A stretch of DNA of 43,784 bases from an uncultured Burkholderiales bacterium (GTDB lineage Bacteria > Pseudomonadota > Gammaproteobacteria > Burkholderiales > Burkholderiaceae_C), in contig CAIOTD010000148.1 of the NCBI GenBank assembly GCA_903861115.1, positions 1 through 43,784 of the forward strand, read 5' to 3'. The position numbers and the translations under genes are program-made. Below are positions 25,246 to 34,010 of this stretch, one piece after another. Position 1 is the first letter of the stretch; each line of letters begins with the position of its first letter. The notes under the pieces were generated by a model. It was not told the origin of the DNA and made no database searches. It saw only the letters and a program-made list of their open reading frames with translations.

Positions 25246-26682
25246 ATGAGTCAACAATTTGATGTGATCGTTATCGGTGCCGGCCCTGGTGGCTACATTG
25301 CGGCCATTCGCAGTGCGCAATTGGGTTTGAAGACCGCTTGTATTGATGCTTGGTCAACCAGCGAAGGCACGCCCGCTCCTGGGGGAACATGTACCAATGT
25401 CGGCTGCATTCCTTCAAAAGCATTGCTCCAATCGTCTGAGCACTATGATCACGCACAGCATCACTTTGCTGATCATGGCATTGAGCTCAAGGGCATCGGT
25501 TTGGATTTGGCCAAAATGATCTCTCGCAAAGACCAAGTGGTCAAGCAAAACAACGAAGGGATTCTTTATCTCTTTAAGAAAAACAAAGTGACCTTCTTTC
25601 ATGGAACAGGTGCCTTTGCTGGTGCCGCCGAACAAGGCTATGCCATCAACGTTCGTCCAGTTAAGGGTGGCGAGCCCACACAGTTGAGTGCCAAGCACAT
25701 CATCATTGCCACCGGCTCCAAAGCGCGTGAGTTGCCAGGTGCACCCTTTGATGAGAAGATGATTTTGTCCAACGACGGCGCTCTGAACATCAACAAAGTG
25801 CCGAAAAAATTGGCATTGATTGGCTCGGGTGTCATTGGGCTAGAAATGGGCTCGGTTTGGAGGCGACTCGGCGCAGAGGTCACCATTTTGGAGGGCTTGC
25901 CCACCTTTTTGGGGGCCGTTGATGAGCAAATCGCTCGCGAAGCACACAAAGCCTTTACCAAGCAGGGCTTAAACATTGAACTCGGCGTCAAAGTCGGGGA
26001 CATCAAAAAAACCGCCAAAGAGGTGTCGGTGGCTTACACAGACGCCAAAGGTCAAGCGCAGCAGTTGGTGGCCGATAAATTGATTGTCTCCATTGGCCGC
26101 GTGCCACAAACAGGTGGCCTGGGCTTAGAGGCCATTGGCTTGGCTTTGGACGAGAGAGGCACGATCCCCGTTGATGAGTTGTGTCGCACTGCTTTGCCCA
26201 ATATTTGGGCGGTGGGCGATGTGGTGCGTGGTCCCATGCTTGCACACAAAGCGGAGGAAGAGGGCGTTGCCGTCGCTGAGCGCATTGCCGGTCAGCATGG
26301 ACATGTGAATTTCAACACCATCCCTTGGGTGATCTACACCTCTCCTGAAATTGCGTGGGTGGGACAGACCGAGCAACAACTCAAAGCCTCAGGGCATGCC
26401 TACCGAGCCGGTACGTTTCCGTTTTTGGCCAACGGGCGCGCCAGAGCGCTGGGCGACACCACCGGCATGGTCAAGATCTTGGCCGATGAAAAAACCGATG
26501 AAATTCTTGGAGTGCACATCATTGGCCCCATGGCCAGTGAGTTGATCAGTGAAGCCGTGGTGGCCATGGAATTCAAGGCGTCCAGTGAGGACATCGCGCG
26601 CATTTGTCACGCTCACCCCTCCTTGAGCGAAGCCACCAAAGAGGCTGCTTTGGCCGTGGACAAGAGAGCGCTTAACTTTTAA
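25246..26682 (+). CDS. lpd: Dihydrolipoyl dehydrogenase (E3) of 2-oxoglutarate dehydrogenase
   Basis: FAD-dependent E3 with 478 residues and no lipoyl domain, unlike the copy after aceF. The FAD motif GAGPGG (11-16), redox disulfide C49/C54 in GGTCTNVGC, dinucleotide motif GSGVIGLEMG and C-terminal HAHPSLSE are all present. It follows sucB by 221 bases containing two hairpins, so expression may be partly separate. It is followed by zapE 11 bases later. Two E3 genes for two complexes are common in this order. Confidence 0.97.
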   Translation: MSQQFDVIVIGAGPGGYIAAIRSAQLGLKTACIDAWSTSEGTPAPGGTCTNVGCIPSKALLQSSEHYDHAQHHFADHGIELKGIGLDLAKMISRKDQVVKQNNEGILYLFKKNKVTFFHGTGAFAGAAEQGYAINVRPVKGGEPTQLSAKHIIIATGSKARELPGAPFDEKMILSNDGALNINKVPKKLALIGSGVIGLEMGSVWRRLGAEVTILEGLPTFLGAVDEQIAREAHKAFTKQGLNIELGVKVGDIKKTAKEVSVAYTDAKGQAQQLVADKLIVSIGRVPQTGGLGLEAIGLALDERGTIPVDELCRTALPNIWAVGDVVRGPMLAHKAEEEGVAVAERIAGQHGHVNFNTIPWVIYTSPEIAWVGQTEQQLKASGHAYRAGTFPFLANGRARALGDTTGMVKILADEKTDEILGVHIIGPMASELISEAVVAMEFKASSEDIARICHAHPSLSEATKEAALAVDKRALNF

Positions 26683-26692
26683 TGGCTCTTTC

Positions 26693-27793
26693 ATGACCAA
26701 GGTCTTGGCTTTTTACGAGGAGCAACTCAGGCTCAAAGGCTTTCAAAGCGACCCCGCTCAGTTAAGGGCGGTGCAGGCTTTACAGCGTTGTTCGGATGAG
26801 TGGGCCCGCTACGAGTCTCACAAAGGCTCGTGGCTTAAATCCATGTTTAAAAAAACGGATGTTCCCAAAGGCGTCTACCTCTATGGAGGGGTTGGCCGTG
26901 GGAAAAGTTTTTTAATGGATTGCTTCTTTGCCTGTGTGCCTGTTCAGAGAAAAACACGTTTGCATTTTCATGAGTTCATGCGAGAAGTTCACCATGAATT
27001 GGCTGCATTGCAAGGCACGGTGAATCCTTTGAGCGCTTTGGGCAAACAAATCTCAGAGCGCTACAGTTTGATTTGTTTTGATGAGTTTCATGTGGCCGAC
27101 ATCACCGATGCCATGATTTTGCATCGTTTGCTGGACGCTTTGTTTGAGTACGGGGTGGGTTTTGTGACCACCTCCAACTTCAAGCCCAGTGACCTCTATC
27201 CCGATGGACTTCACCGAGACCGAATTTTCCCTGCGATTGATCTCTTGAACGAAAAATTAGAGGTTCTGAACGTTGACCATGGTGTGGACTATAGGCGCCA
27301 AACCCTTGAGCAAGCGGATCTGTACTTGTGCCCAAGAGGCGAGAGAGCCAATGAGATCATGCTGCAGACGTTTCTTAAACTGAGCGGTGCAACCCAAGAC
27401 AATCCCGTGTTGAACATTGAGTCCAGGCAGATCACCGCCTTGAGGCGCGCTGCCGATGTGGTTTGGTTTGACTTCAAAACCTTGTGCGCAGGGCCGAGGT
27501 CGCAAAATGACTATTTGGAATTGGCCAGTCGATTCCAGACCATTTTTTTAAGCGATGTCCCGCAAATGACCTCCCTGATGGCCTCAGAAGCCAGGCGATT
27601 CACGTGGTTGGTCGATGTGTTGTACGATCGGCGTGTGAAGTTGATCATCTCTGCTGAAGTGCAGCCCGAGTTGCTGTACTTGAAGGGCACCCTTTCACAC
27701 GAGTTCCCAAGAACCATCTCGCGCTTGAAAGAGATGCAGTCCAAAGAGTTTTTAAGCCTTGACAGGCGAGATGTGGACACGGCCTTGGTTTGA
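26693..27793 (+). CDS. zapE: ZapE / AFG1-family ATPase
   Basis: P-loop ATPase that in other Proteobacteria associates with the Z-ring and is needed for division under low oxygen or high temperature. It has 366 residues. Walker A is GGVGRGKS (65-72), Walker B is LICFDEFHV (D130, E131), and a HFHEFM segment near 91-96 is typical of the family. The start is 11 bases after the lpd stop, in the same transcript. Its TGA shares its A with an ATG of a downstream frame, though I prefer a later start for that gene. Confidence 0.93.
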   Translation: MTKVLAFYEEQLRLKGFQSDPAQLRAVQALQRCSDEWARYESHKGSWLKSMFKKTDVPKGVYLYGGVGRGKSFLMDCFFACVPVQRKTRLHFHEFMREVHHELAALQGTVNPLSALGKQISERYSLICFDEFHVADITDAMILHRLLDALFEYGVGFVTTSNFKPSDLYPDGLHRDRIFPAIDLLNEKLEVLNVDHGVDYRRQTLEQADLYLCPRGERANEIMLQTFLKLSGATQDNPVLNIESRQITALRRAADVVWFDFKTLCAGPRSQNDYLELASRFQTIFLSDVPQMTSLMASEARRFTWLVDVLYDRRVKLIISAEVQPELLYLKGTLSHEFPRTISRLKEMQSKEFLSLDRRDVDTALV

Positions 27794-27936
27794 TGTCTGG
27801 CCTCTTGAAAATGTGCTTTTTCTTATTGGGGGCCCCAAATTTTTCATCTTCTCGATGCATCCTTCTTTCTACGCAAAGGTCACGTGCTTTGAGCGCATGC
27901 GTCGCTGCTGCTGTCTCTCGCTTAAAGCTCGGGCTG

Positions 27937-28641
27937 ATGAAGGCACTTGTCTGTGTCTCGGTGGGCTTGGCCTCTTGGAGCGCGTGTGCGCAGTCCCAAG
28001 CAAGCCTTGTCCAAGTCACTGAGCAAGACGCAACCCCCGCAGCGGATCTAAAGCCTCAAGATGCGCCAACGTCGACCATGGACCGTGAACTCGAGCAACT
28101 CAGAGCAAGGCGGGATGAAATCGAAAAAAGCTTTGATCAAAAAAACAAGGCTTGTTTGAAAAAGTTTGCGGTGACGGGTTGCAAAATTGACGCGCTGAAT
28201 GAAAAAAATTCCTTGCTGAGCGAGATCAAAAAGCAAGAGGCTCAACTGAGTGAGCAGCAAAAGAGTCTTCGAAGTGAACAAAAATTAAGAGAGCTCGCAG
28301 ATCGACAATCTCCCGAGGAGCTCGAGCGTGCCAAGGAGCGCGCTCAACGTGCACAACAAGCCTTTGATGAGCGCAGCAATGCCCACGCAGCACGAATGGC
28401 CGATCACGAGCGTCAGCTGAAGGCTGAGACCCCACCAGAAAAGGCCCCTTCGCCTGAGAAAAAAGCGCTGGTGCGTGAAGCGGGCGCGCAAAGCGCTCAA
28501 GCCCTCTACGATCAAAAAATAAAGGCCGCGGCCGAACACCGTGAAGAGCTGCGCAAAAGGCTTGACAGCAAGACCGTTCACCCCGCGCCCTTGCCACTGC
28601 CCACCGGCCTTCAAGCGCCAAAGGGCTCCTCGCCGCTTTGA
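27937..28641 (+). CDS. Secreted coiled-coil protein of unknown function
   Basis: Not recognised. From ATG 27937 the 234-residue product has a signal peptide (MKALVCVSV, likely cut after ACA near residue 18). The mature protein is highly charged with long Glu/Lys/Gln/Arg-rich helices, predicted by eye as coiled coil over about 45-205, and a Pro-rich tail. Two Cys flank FAVTG (ACLKKFAVTGC) and could form a disulfide in the periplasm. An earlier in-frame ATG at 27793 overlaps the zapE stop but would put about 48 residues before the signal peptide. Its position after zapE suggests a shared transcript. The function is unknown. Confidence 0.75.
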   Translation: MKALVCVSVGLASWSACAQSQASLVQVTEQDATPAADLKPQDAPTSTMDRELEQLRARRDEIEKSFDQKNKACLKKFAVTGCKIDALNEKNSLLSEIKKQEAQLSEQQKSLRSEQKLRELADRQSPEELERAKERAQRAQQAFDERSNAHAARMADHERQLKAETPPEKAPSPEKKALVREAGAQSAQALYDQKIKAAAEHREELRKRLDSKTVHPAPLPLPTGLQAPKGSSPL

Positions 28642-28834
28642 GGGCGGGTTTGAAAAGTGTTTCTATAATCGATCAAGCGATGGGAGGGGGCTGTGGGCCC
28701 TTTGCGCCCTTTGCGCCCTACCTGTCTCACCCCTGCCTCCCCCTTAACATGACTGTCCCCCACGTGAACCTTTATCCATTGAACGTGCTGATGCACACCA
28801 TCGTTGTCCGCACCAGGCCTCTTGGAGCACGCTT

Positions 28835-31000
28835 GTGAGCGATCCCTTGAGTCCACTGCATCAGGCTGTACAAGGGGTTTTCTCCCCCGATGGACCTTTG
28901 GCCAAAGTGGATCCCCACTTTTCGGCCCGACAAGGTCAAACAGAGATGGCCATGGCTGTGGCCGATACCTTGGAGAGTGGGGGCGCATTGGTGGTGGAAG
29001 CTGGCACCGGTGTGGGTAAAACCTTTGCCTACCTTGTGCCTGCGCTTTTGAGTGGAGAGCGGGTGGTGATTTCTACAGCCACCAAAACGCTACAAGATCA
29101 ATTGTTTGCGAGAGACTTGCCCGCGCTCATCGCGGCGTTGAAACTGCCCACCAAAATGGCCCTCCTCAAAGGGCGTGCCAATTATTTGTGCTTGTACCGC
29201 TTGGGCTTGGCAAGAGAAGAGGGTCTGTTTCCCGATCGCTATGTGGTGCACCTTTTGAGCAAGGTGGAGCGGTGGGCCAAAGCCACGGACAAAGGGGATC
29301 TGAGCGAGCTCGAAGGGCTTGATGAACGCTCGGCCTTGATCCCCATGATCACCTCGACCAAAGAGAATTGTTTGGGCAGTGAGTGTCCACAGTTCAAGTC
29401 CTGCCATGTGGCGTTGGCCAGACGAGAGGCCATGGCCGCCGATGTCGTGGTGATCAACCACCATTTGTTTTTCGCTGACCTGTCCATGAAAGAAAGTGGC
29501 ATGGCCGAGTTGTTGCCCAACACCAAAGTGGTGATCTTTGATGAGGCGCATCAGTTGAACGAGACAGGGGTCAATTTTCTGGGTGAACAACTGAGCTCAT
29601 CTCAGTTCATCGAGTTGGCCCGTGATTTGTTGGCCTTGGGGGCGGCTTCTGCCAAGGGCATGGGTCCTTGGCAGGCCCTGGCCGCTCAACTCGAGGGCAT
29701 GGGCAAAACGTTCCGAGGCCTTTTTGCAAAGAACGATCGCAGTCAAAAGCTCAGTTGGGTGGGTTTGGCGCCCCAAGGCTTGGATGAGGTCTTGTGGCAA
29801 AGCACCATGAGCGCGATGAGCGCGCTGTTGCAAGAGCTGCAAGCGGCGGTCGAGTTGGTTGAACAAACCGGACCCGACTGGGAGCGTTACATGGAGCGGG
29901 TGCAAGACATGCAAGCGCGCATTGTCTTGTTTGAGTCCACCTTGGAGCCCGGCTGCGTTCGTTTTGCAGATGTGGGAGGGTCGGTGCGACTCATTCAAGC
30001 GCCCCTTGACATTGCCAACACCTTGGGGCCCAAAACGCTCTCGACGGCTTTGGCTTTGAATGAGGCGACGGGGCCGGATGCACGAACAATTTCATCGCCC
30101 CAGAGCGTTGAGGCATGGCCAGACGACGCATCAAACCCCTTTGATGATGCACAGATCGCCTCCAAGGGCTCAAGTGCTTCTTTGAGCAAACCGGCCTCAA
30201 GCGAGAGCCCTAAAGCTTGGATCTTTACCTCGGCGACGCTGGGTGCGGAGCCCAGTTTGAGTTGGTTCACCCAGCCTTGTGGTCTGACACATGCCCGCGT
30301 TCTACAAGTCAAAAGCCCCTTCAATTATGCAAAACAAGCTGTTTTGTTGGTGCCCAAGCACATGGTCTTGCCTTCAGATGCCAAGCACAGCGAGCAAGTC
30401 AGTGAGCTCTCTGCGAAGGTGATCAAGATACTGGGCGGTAAAACGCTGGTCTTGACCACCACCCTTCGCGCATTGAAGGACATCGCTCAGCGTTTGAAGG
30501 ATTTATTAAAAGAGCACCCACAGATCGAGGTGTTGGTGCAAGGGGAGGGTTCTAAAATTGAACTCATGCAACGCTTTAGAGGGCCTGCCGATCATGAGGA
30601 GGGCGGCTTCGTGCTGGTGGCATCTGCCTCCTTTTGGGAGGGCTTTGATGTTCCTGGGGATGCATTGCAGGCGGTGATCATTGACAAATTGCCGTTCCCG
30701 CCGCCCAACGACCCCATGGTTGAGGCTCGCAGCAAGCGTTTGGAGAGCGAGGGCAAGAGCGCATTCAACAGCTACTTCTTGGCCGAAGCGGGCGTGTCTT
30801 TAAAACAAGGGGCGGGTCGCTTGATCAGGCGCGAGAGCGATAAGGGGGTTTTGGTGGTGTGCGATACCCGCTTGTCCACCACGGGTTATGGCAAGCGTCT
30901 CATGGCCGCATTGCCACCCATGGCCCGAGTCTCCGATGAGGAGGCTTTGCTTGAAGGGCTCAAGCGACTTACCAAATCTGCCACCAAGAACGCGGCTTGA
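28835..31000 (+). CDS. DinG/YoaA-type Fe-S ATP-dependent DNA helicase
   Basis: Superfamily 2 XPD-like 5'-3' helicase of 721 residues. Walker A AGTGVGKT (56-63) and the DEAH box (236-239) are clear. Four cysteines, C119, C179, C184 and C190, have the spacing of the Fe-S cluster of this family. The C-terminal QGAGRLIR motif and the WEGFDVPG motif are present. GGAG (28824-28827) precedes a GTG start. DinG and YoaA relatives act in DNA repair, R-loop removal and replication restart; which of the two it is cannot be settled by eye. The 3' end overlaps the convergent bamD coding end by 32 bases. Confidence 0.92.
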   Translation: MSDPLSPLHQAVQGVFSPDGPLAKVDPHFSARQGQTEMAMAVADTLESGGALVVEAGTGVGKTFAYLVPALLSGERVVISTATKTLQDQLFARDLPALIAALKLPTKMALLKGRANYLCLYRLGLAREEGLFPDRYVVHLLSKVERWAKATDKGDLSELEGLDERSALIPMITSTKENCLGSECPQFKSCHVALARREAMAADVVVINHHLFFADLSMKESGMAELLPNTKVVIFDEAHQLNETGVNFLGEQLSSSQFIELARDLLALGAASAKGMGPWQALAAQLEGMGKTFRGLFAKNDRSQKLSWVGLAPQGLDEVLWQSTMSAMSALLQELQAAVELVEQTGPDWERYMERVQDMQARIVLFESTLEPGCVRFADVGGSVRLIQAPLDIANTLGPKTLSTALALNEATGPDARTISSPQSVEAWPDDASNPFDDAQIASKGSSASLSKPASSESPKAWIFTSATLGAEPSLSWFTQPCGLTHARVLQVKSPFNYAKQAVLLVPKHMVLPSDAKHSEQVSELSAKVIKILGGKTLVLTTTLRALKDIAQRLKDLLKEHPQIEVLVQGEGSKIELMQRFRGPADHEEGGFVLVASASFWEGFDVPGDALQAVIIDKLPFPPPNDPMVEARSKRLESEGKSAFNSYFLAEAGVSLKQGAGRLIRRESDKGVLVVCDTRLSTTGYGKRLMAALPPMARVSDEEALLEGLKRLTKSATKNAA

Positions 31001-31778
31001 TGAAGTCATCCAGCGATTTGTCCGCAAACTGGGGAAAGGTTGTGGCAATGATGCGCTGGGTGTCGTCTTTTAATTGGTTCAACCCCAGGTGAGCATAAGC
31101 GTCTCGAATGATCAAAAGTGCCTCATGGATCGCGGGCACGCCGCGGTACTCGTTGATGGCCGCCTGAGCGCGATTGATGGCTGCAATGTAGGCGCCCTTT
31201 TTGTAATAGTAGCGCGCCACATTCACCTCTGATTGCGCGAGCACATTCACCTCATAAAGCATGCGAAGTCGAGCGTCTTCGGCATATTTGGAGTTGGGAA
31301 AACGAATCAGCAACTCTCGAAAGGCATCAAAGCTCTCCTTGGCCGCCTTTTGGTCTCTCTCAGAGAGGTCTTGTTTGGTGATGCTGGATAAAAAACCCAG
31401 GTCGTCATTGAAGTTGGCCACGCCTTTGAGATAATAGGCGTAGTCCAAGGCGGGAGACGCGGGGTTGATTTTGATGAACCGGTCCAAGGTCGAGACCGCC
31501 ATGATGGCGTCCCCGCTTTTGTATTGTGCGTAGGCTTTCTCAATTTGGGCTTGTTGAGATAAGATGGAGCCCGCTGCACGGCCCTCTAATTTTTCATACA
31601 AGGCGATGGCTTTTTCATAAAGCTTGCCATTGAGGTTGTCTTTCGCTTCTGCGTAGAGCTTCTCGGGTTTCCAATCCGCCGTCTCATCGTAGTTAGATGC
31701 ACAAGAGACCAGCATGAGGGCCACCAAGCCACTCAATGTGGATGCCAAAAGCCGTGATAATGAGTTAAGACCAAGCAC
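30969..31778 (-). CDS. bamD: Outer membrane assembly lipoprotein BamD
   Basis: Essential lipoprotein of the BAM complex that inserts beta-barrel proteins in the outer membrane. From GTG 31778 it has 269 residues. AAAGGG lies eight bases upstream on the minus strand; an in-frame GTG at 31787 overlaps that site and is less likely. The signal peptide ends with the lipobox LVSC (C26). TPR-like helical repeats follow, with YLKGVANFN and ARYYYKKGAY typical of BamD/ComL. It is divergent from rluD, with the start regions only 46 bases apart, a conserved pairing. Its 3' end overlaps the helicase gene. Confidence 0.95.
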   Translation of the reverse strand: MLGLNSLSRLLASTLSGLVALMLVSCASNYDETADWKPEKLYAEAKDNLNGKLYEKAIALYEKLEGRAAGSILSQQAQIEKAYAQYKSGDAIMAVSTLDRFIKINPASPALDYAYYLKGVANFNDDLGFLSSITKQDLSERDQKAAKESFDAFRELLIRFPNSKYAEDARLRMLYEVNVLAQSEVNVARYYYKKGAYIAAINRAQAAINEYRGVPAIHEALLIIRDAYAHLGLNQLKDDTQRIIATTFPQFADKSLDDFIKPRSWWQIW

Positions 31779-31813
31779 TGAACACACCCTTTATTTTTTC
31801 CAACGAACCTGCG

Positions 31814-31820
31814 TATTATC
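31814..31820. promoter_or_regulatory. Shared, symmetrical -10 region of bamD and rluD
   Basis: TATTAT (31814-31819, plus) and GATAAT (31820-31815, minus) overlap and each match the -10 consensus at five of six positions. Plus transcription would start close to the rluD ATG (31825), and minus transcription about 30 bases before bamD. The -35 boxes are poor on both strands, so the call rests on the -10 elements. Confidence 0.42.
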
Positions 31821-31824
31821 GGCC

Positions 31825-32910
31825 ATGACGGACACCAAGACAGCAATTATTGACTTTGAGGGGGAAGATTTTTTAAGTTTCACGCCTCAAAACCCAGAAG
31901 ATGCGATCGTGGAGGAGCGGGAAATTGAGATTTCGATGTCTGCGCATGGTAAGCGACTGGATTTGGCTTTGAGCGAGTGCTTGCCAGAGTTTTCAAGAAG
32001 CTTTGTTCAGCAACTCATGCAAGAAGGCTTGGTCACGGAGCTGCCTGCAAAAGCGACAGCGCTTTACTCAGACAGGCCAACCCACGAGCTGGGCAAGCCC
32101 TTGAAGGCCTCCAGCAAGGTCAAGGCGGGCGTGCGCTATCAAGTGCGCATTCGTGAGACCGAGCAAACCCAGGCCTTTGTGCCCCAAAAGATGGACTTGG
32201 AGGTGGTGTTTGAGGACGAGCACCTTCGAGTGATCAACAAGCCCGCTGGTTTGGTGGTGCATCCTGCTGCAGGTCACTGGAGCGGCACGCTCTTGAACGG
32301 CTTGCTTGCGCTCGATGAGGGGGCTAAATTTGTGCCCAGGGCCGGCATTGTTCATCGCTTGGACAAAGACACCAGTGGTTTGATGGTGGTTGCCAAGACA
32401 AGGGAGTGCATGGACCGCTTGATCGCTTTGATCACTAAGCGGGAGATGAAAAGAGAATACGTTTGCATTGCACAAGGGGCATGGCAAGAGGGTCAACGCA
32501 TGGAGATCCATCAGGCCATCGGGCGGGACGTTCGCAATCGACTCAAAATGGCGGTGGTCGATTTGACCCACCAATCGGGCAAAGTGGCTCACACGTCCTG
32601 TGTCTGTTTGGTCAGCCATGAGCAGTACAGCCTCATTTATTGTCAATTGCACACGGGTCGAACCCATCAAATTCGTGTTCATTTGAGCGCCCAACACCAT
32701 CCGATTTTTGCCGATACGCTCTACGGCGCCAAGGGCACAGGAGAGGGCGGCCTGAAAAGGCAAGCCTTGCACGCCTTTCGCTTGAGTTTTGAGCATCCCT
32801 ATGGCGGCGAGAAAAAGGTCTTTTGTGCCCACTTGCCACAAGACCTGTCCGCGGTCGCGCAAAGTCTCGGACTCAGTTACAATTTGGACACCATTGCCAT
32901 GCCCACTTGA
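31825..32910 (+). CDS. rluD: 23S rRNA pseudouridine synthase RluD
   Basis: Pseudouridine synthase for helix 69 of 23S rRNA (U1911, U1915, U1917 in E. coli). From ATG 31825 it has 361 residues. The frame continues upstream, but that part is antisense to bamD. An S4-like domain (about 40-115) is followed by the catalytic domain with HRLDKDTSGL and catalytic D180. HTGRTHQIRVHL is also diagnostic. There is no Shine-Dalgarno, and the -10 candidate places the transcript start at the ATG, so the mRNA may be leaderless. The pairing with divergent bamD is widespread in Proteobacteria. Confidence 0.93.
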   Translation: MTDTKTAIIDFEGEDFLSFTPQNPEDAIVEEREIEISMSAHGKRLDLALSECLPEFSRSFVQQLMQEGLVTELPAKATALYSDRPTHELGKPLKASSKVKAGVRYQVRIRETEQTQAFVPQKMDLEVVFEDEHLRVINKPAGLVVHPAAGHWSGTLLNGLLALDEGAKFVPRAGIVHRLDKDTSGLMVVAKTRECMDRLIALITKREMKREYVCIAQGAWQEGQRMEIHQAIGRDVRNRLKMAVVDLTHQSGKVAHTSCVCLVSHEQYSLIYCQLHTGRTHQIRVHLSAQHHPIFADTLYGAKGTGEGGLKRQALHAFRLSFEHPYGGEKKVFCAHLPQDLSAVAQSLGLSYNLDTIAMPT

Positions 32911-32961
32911 GGGGTCTTGAGATTCCAGATCGTCTTGAATCGGAAAGCCTTGTGAGGCGCG

Positions 32962-33198
32962 GTGAACGAATGTGCGCCCAAAAGTGCCTATGCATGGGGT
33001 GCGCGTATCGAGTTCATTGAGACAAAGAACAGGTCTTCATTCCCGCGTCTGAGTTTTATTGCAGACTCAAGCTCGATGAGGGGGCGCTTGCAAACCACCT
33101 TGTTCTGCGCGCTCTTTGCGCAGCCCCTAGCCACAAGATTGGGATTCAAACCCTTTTCTTTTTTAGACAAGTCGTCGTTTTTTCTTTTCGGAGCCTGA
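32962..33198 (+). CDS. Possible small ORF upstream of scpB
   Basis: A 78-codon frame from GTG 32962 ends at TGA 33196-33198, one base before the scpB ATG, which would allow coupling. An AGG (32954-32956) precedes it. The product is not recognised, and its codons are less typical than in neighbouring genes. A minus-strand frame overlaps the same region, so this may be chance. The stretch also holds a CTGCGC/GCGCAG hairpin (33105-33123). Confidence 0.22.
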   Translation: MNECAPKSAYAWGARIEFIETKNRSSFPRLSFIADSSSMRGRLQTTLFCALFAQPLATRLGFKPFSFLDKSSFFLFGA

Positions 33199-33199
33199 G

Positions 33200-33931
33200 A
33201 TGAATACCTTGGATGCCCAACGGGTCCTTGAAACCGCTTTGATTTGTGCTGTGCAGCCCATGACCGTCAAGGACATGGGCGTGTTGTTCGCGCACGAAGT
33301 GGGGGCCGACACCATCAAAACCCTTTTGGCCCATCTTCAGGAAGCTTGGAGTGACAAAGGCGTTGAGTTGGTCGAGGTGGCCAGTGGTTGGCGGTTTCAA
33401 AGCCGTTCAGACATGCGCATGTATTTGGACCGTTTGCATCCGGAAAAACCACCCAAATACAGCCGTGCGGTGCTAGAAACCTTGGCCATCATTGCGCACA
33501 GACAGCCTGTCACGCGTGCCGACATGGAAGACATTCGAGGCGTGACCATCAACTCCTTGGTGATCAAACAATTGGAGGACCGTGGCTGGGTGGAAGTCAT
33601 CGGTCACAAAGAGACGGTGGGCCGGCCTGCACTGTTTGCAACCACCAAACATTTCTTGGACGATTTGGGACTCAGCAGCATTGAGGCCTTGAAGTCTGAT
33701 GAATTGACCGCTCAAGCCCAAGCCGCTTTGGCTCAATTTGATGCCATGGTTGGCCTCGAGGGGGAAGCGCTCGAGCCACAAGAGGGTGAAGTGCATGAAG
33801 CCCATGAAGCCCATGAAGCCCAGACGAACATGGATGCGCGCCCAAGCTCGCACCTGCCCCCCGAGTTGAGTGAGTCCTCCGTTCATGAGGAGGCTCAAAG
33901 CCCTGAGCCCCGCTCACAGGACCCAGATTAA
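33200..33931 (+). CDS. scpB: Segregation and condensation protein B
   Basis: ScpB is a winged-helix subunit that binds ScpA and SMC in the chromosome-organising complex. The product has 243 residues. The segment SRAVLETLAIIAHRQPVTRAD (first 18 or so residues of the second winged helix) and the downstream IRGVTINSLVIKQLEDRGWV are diagnostic. GGAG (33190-33193) precedes the ATG at six bases. The last 70 residues are acidic and low complexity, with three exact 9-base repeats encoding HEA. scpA is not in the window, as in other Burkholderiales. rluB follows, a standard pairing. Confidence 0.94.
   Translation: MNTLDAQRVLETALICAVQPMTVKDMGVLFAHEVGADTIKTLLAHLQEAWSDKGVELVEVASGWRFQSRSDMRMYLDRLHPEKPPKYSRAVLETLAIIAHRQPVTRADMEDIRGVTINSLVIKQLEDRGWVEVIGHKETVGRPALFATTKHFLDDLGLSSIEALKSDELTAQAQAALAQFDAMVGLEGEALEPQEGEVHEAHEAHEAQTNMDARPSSHLPPELSESSVHEEAQSPEPRSQDPD
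33794..33820 (+). repeat. Three tandem 9-base repeats inside scpB
   Basis: CATGAAGCC occurs three times without interruption and encodes HEA x3 in the acidic ScpB tail. The copies are identical at the DNA level, which suggests recent slippage rather than selected sequence. Confidence 0.85.
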
Positions 33932-34010
33932 AGGGTCCAAGACCCAAGAGACACGTAGAGCTGCGCCTTCGGAAGGCCACTTTTACGCCCCCTAACTACA
34001 GAGTACTTTG

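Noticed and set aside
31714-31824. Upstream extension of the rluD frame by 37 codons
   Set aside because: It is antisense to the bamD signal peptide and crosses the bamD promoter region.
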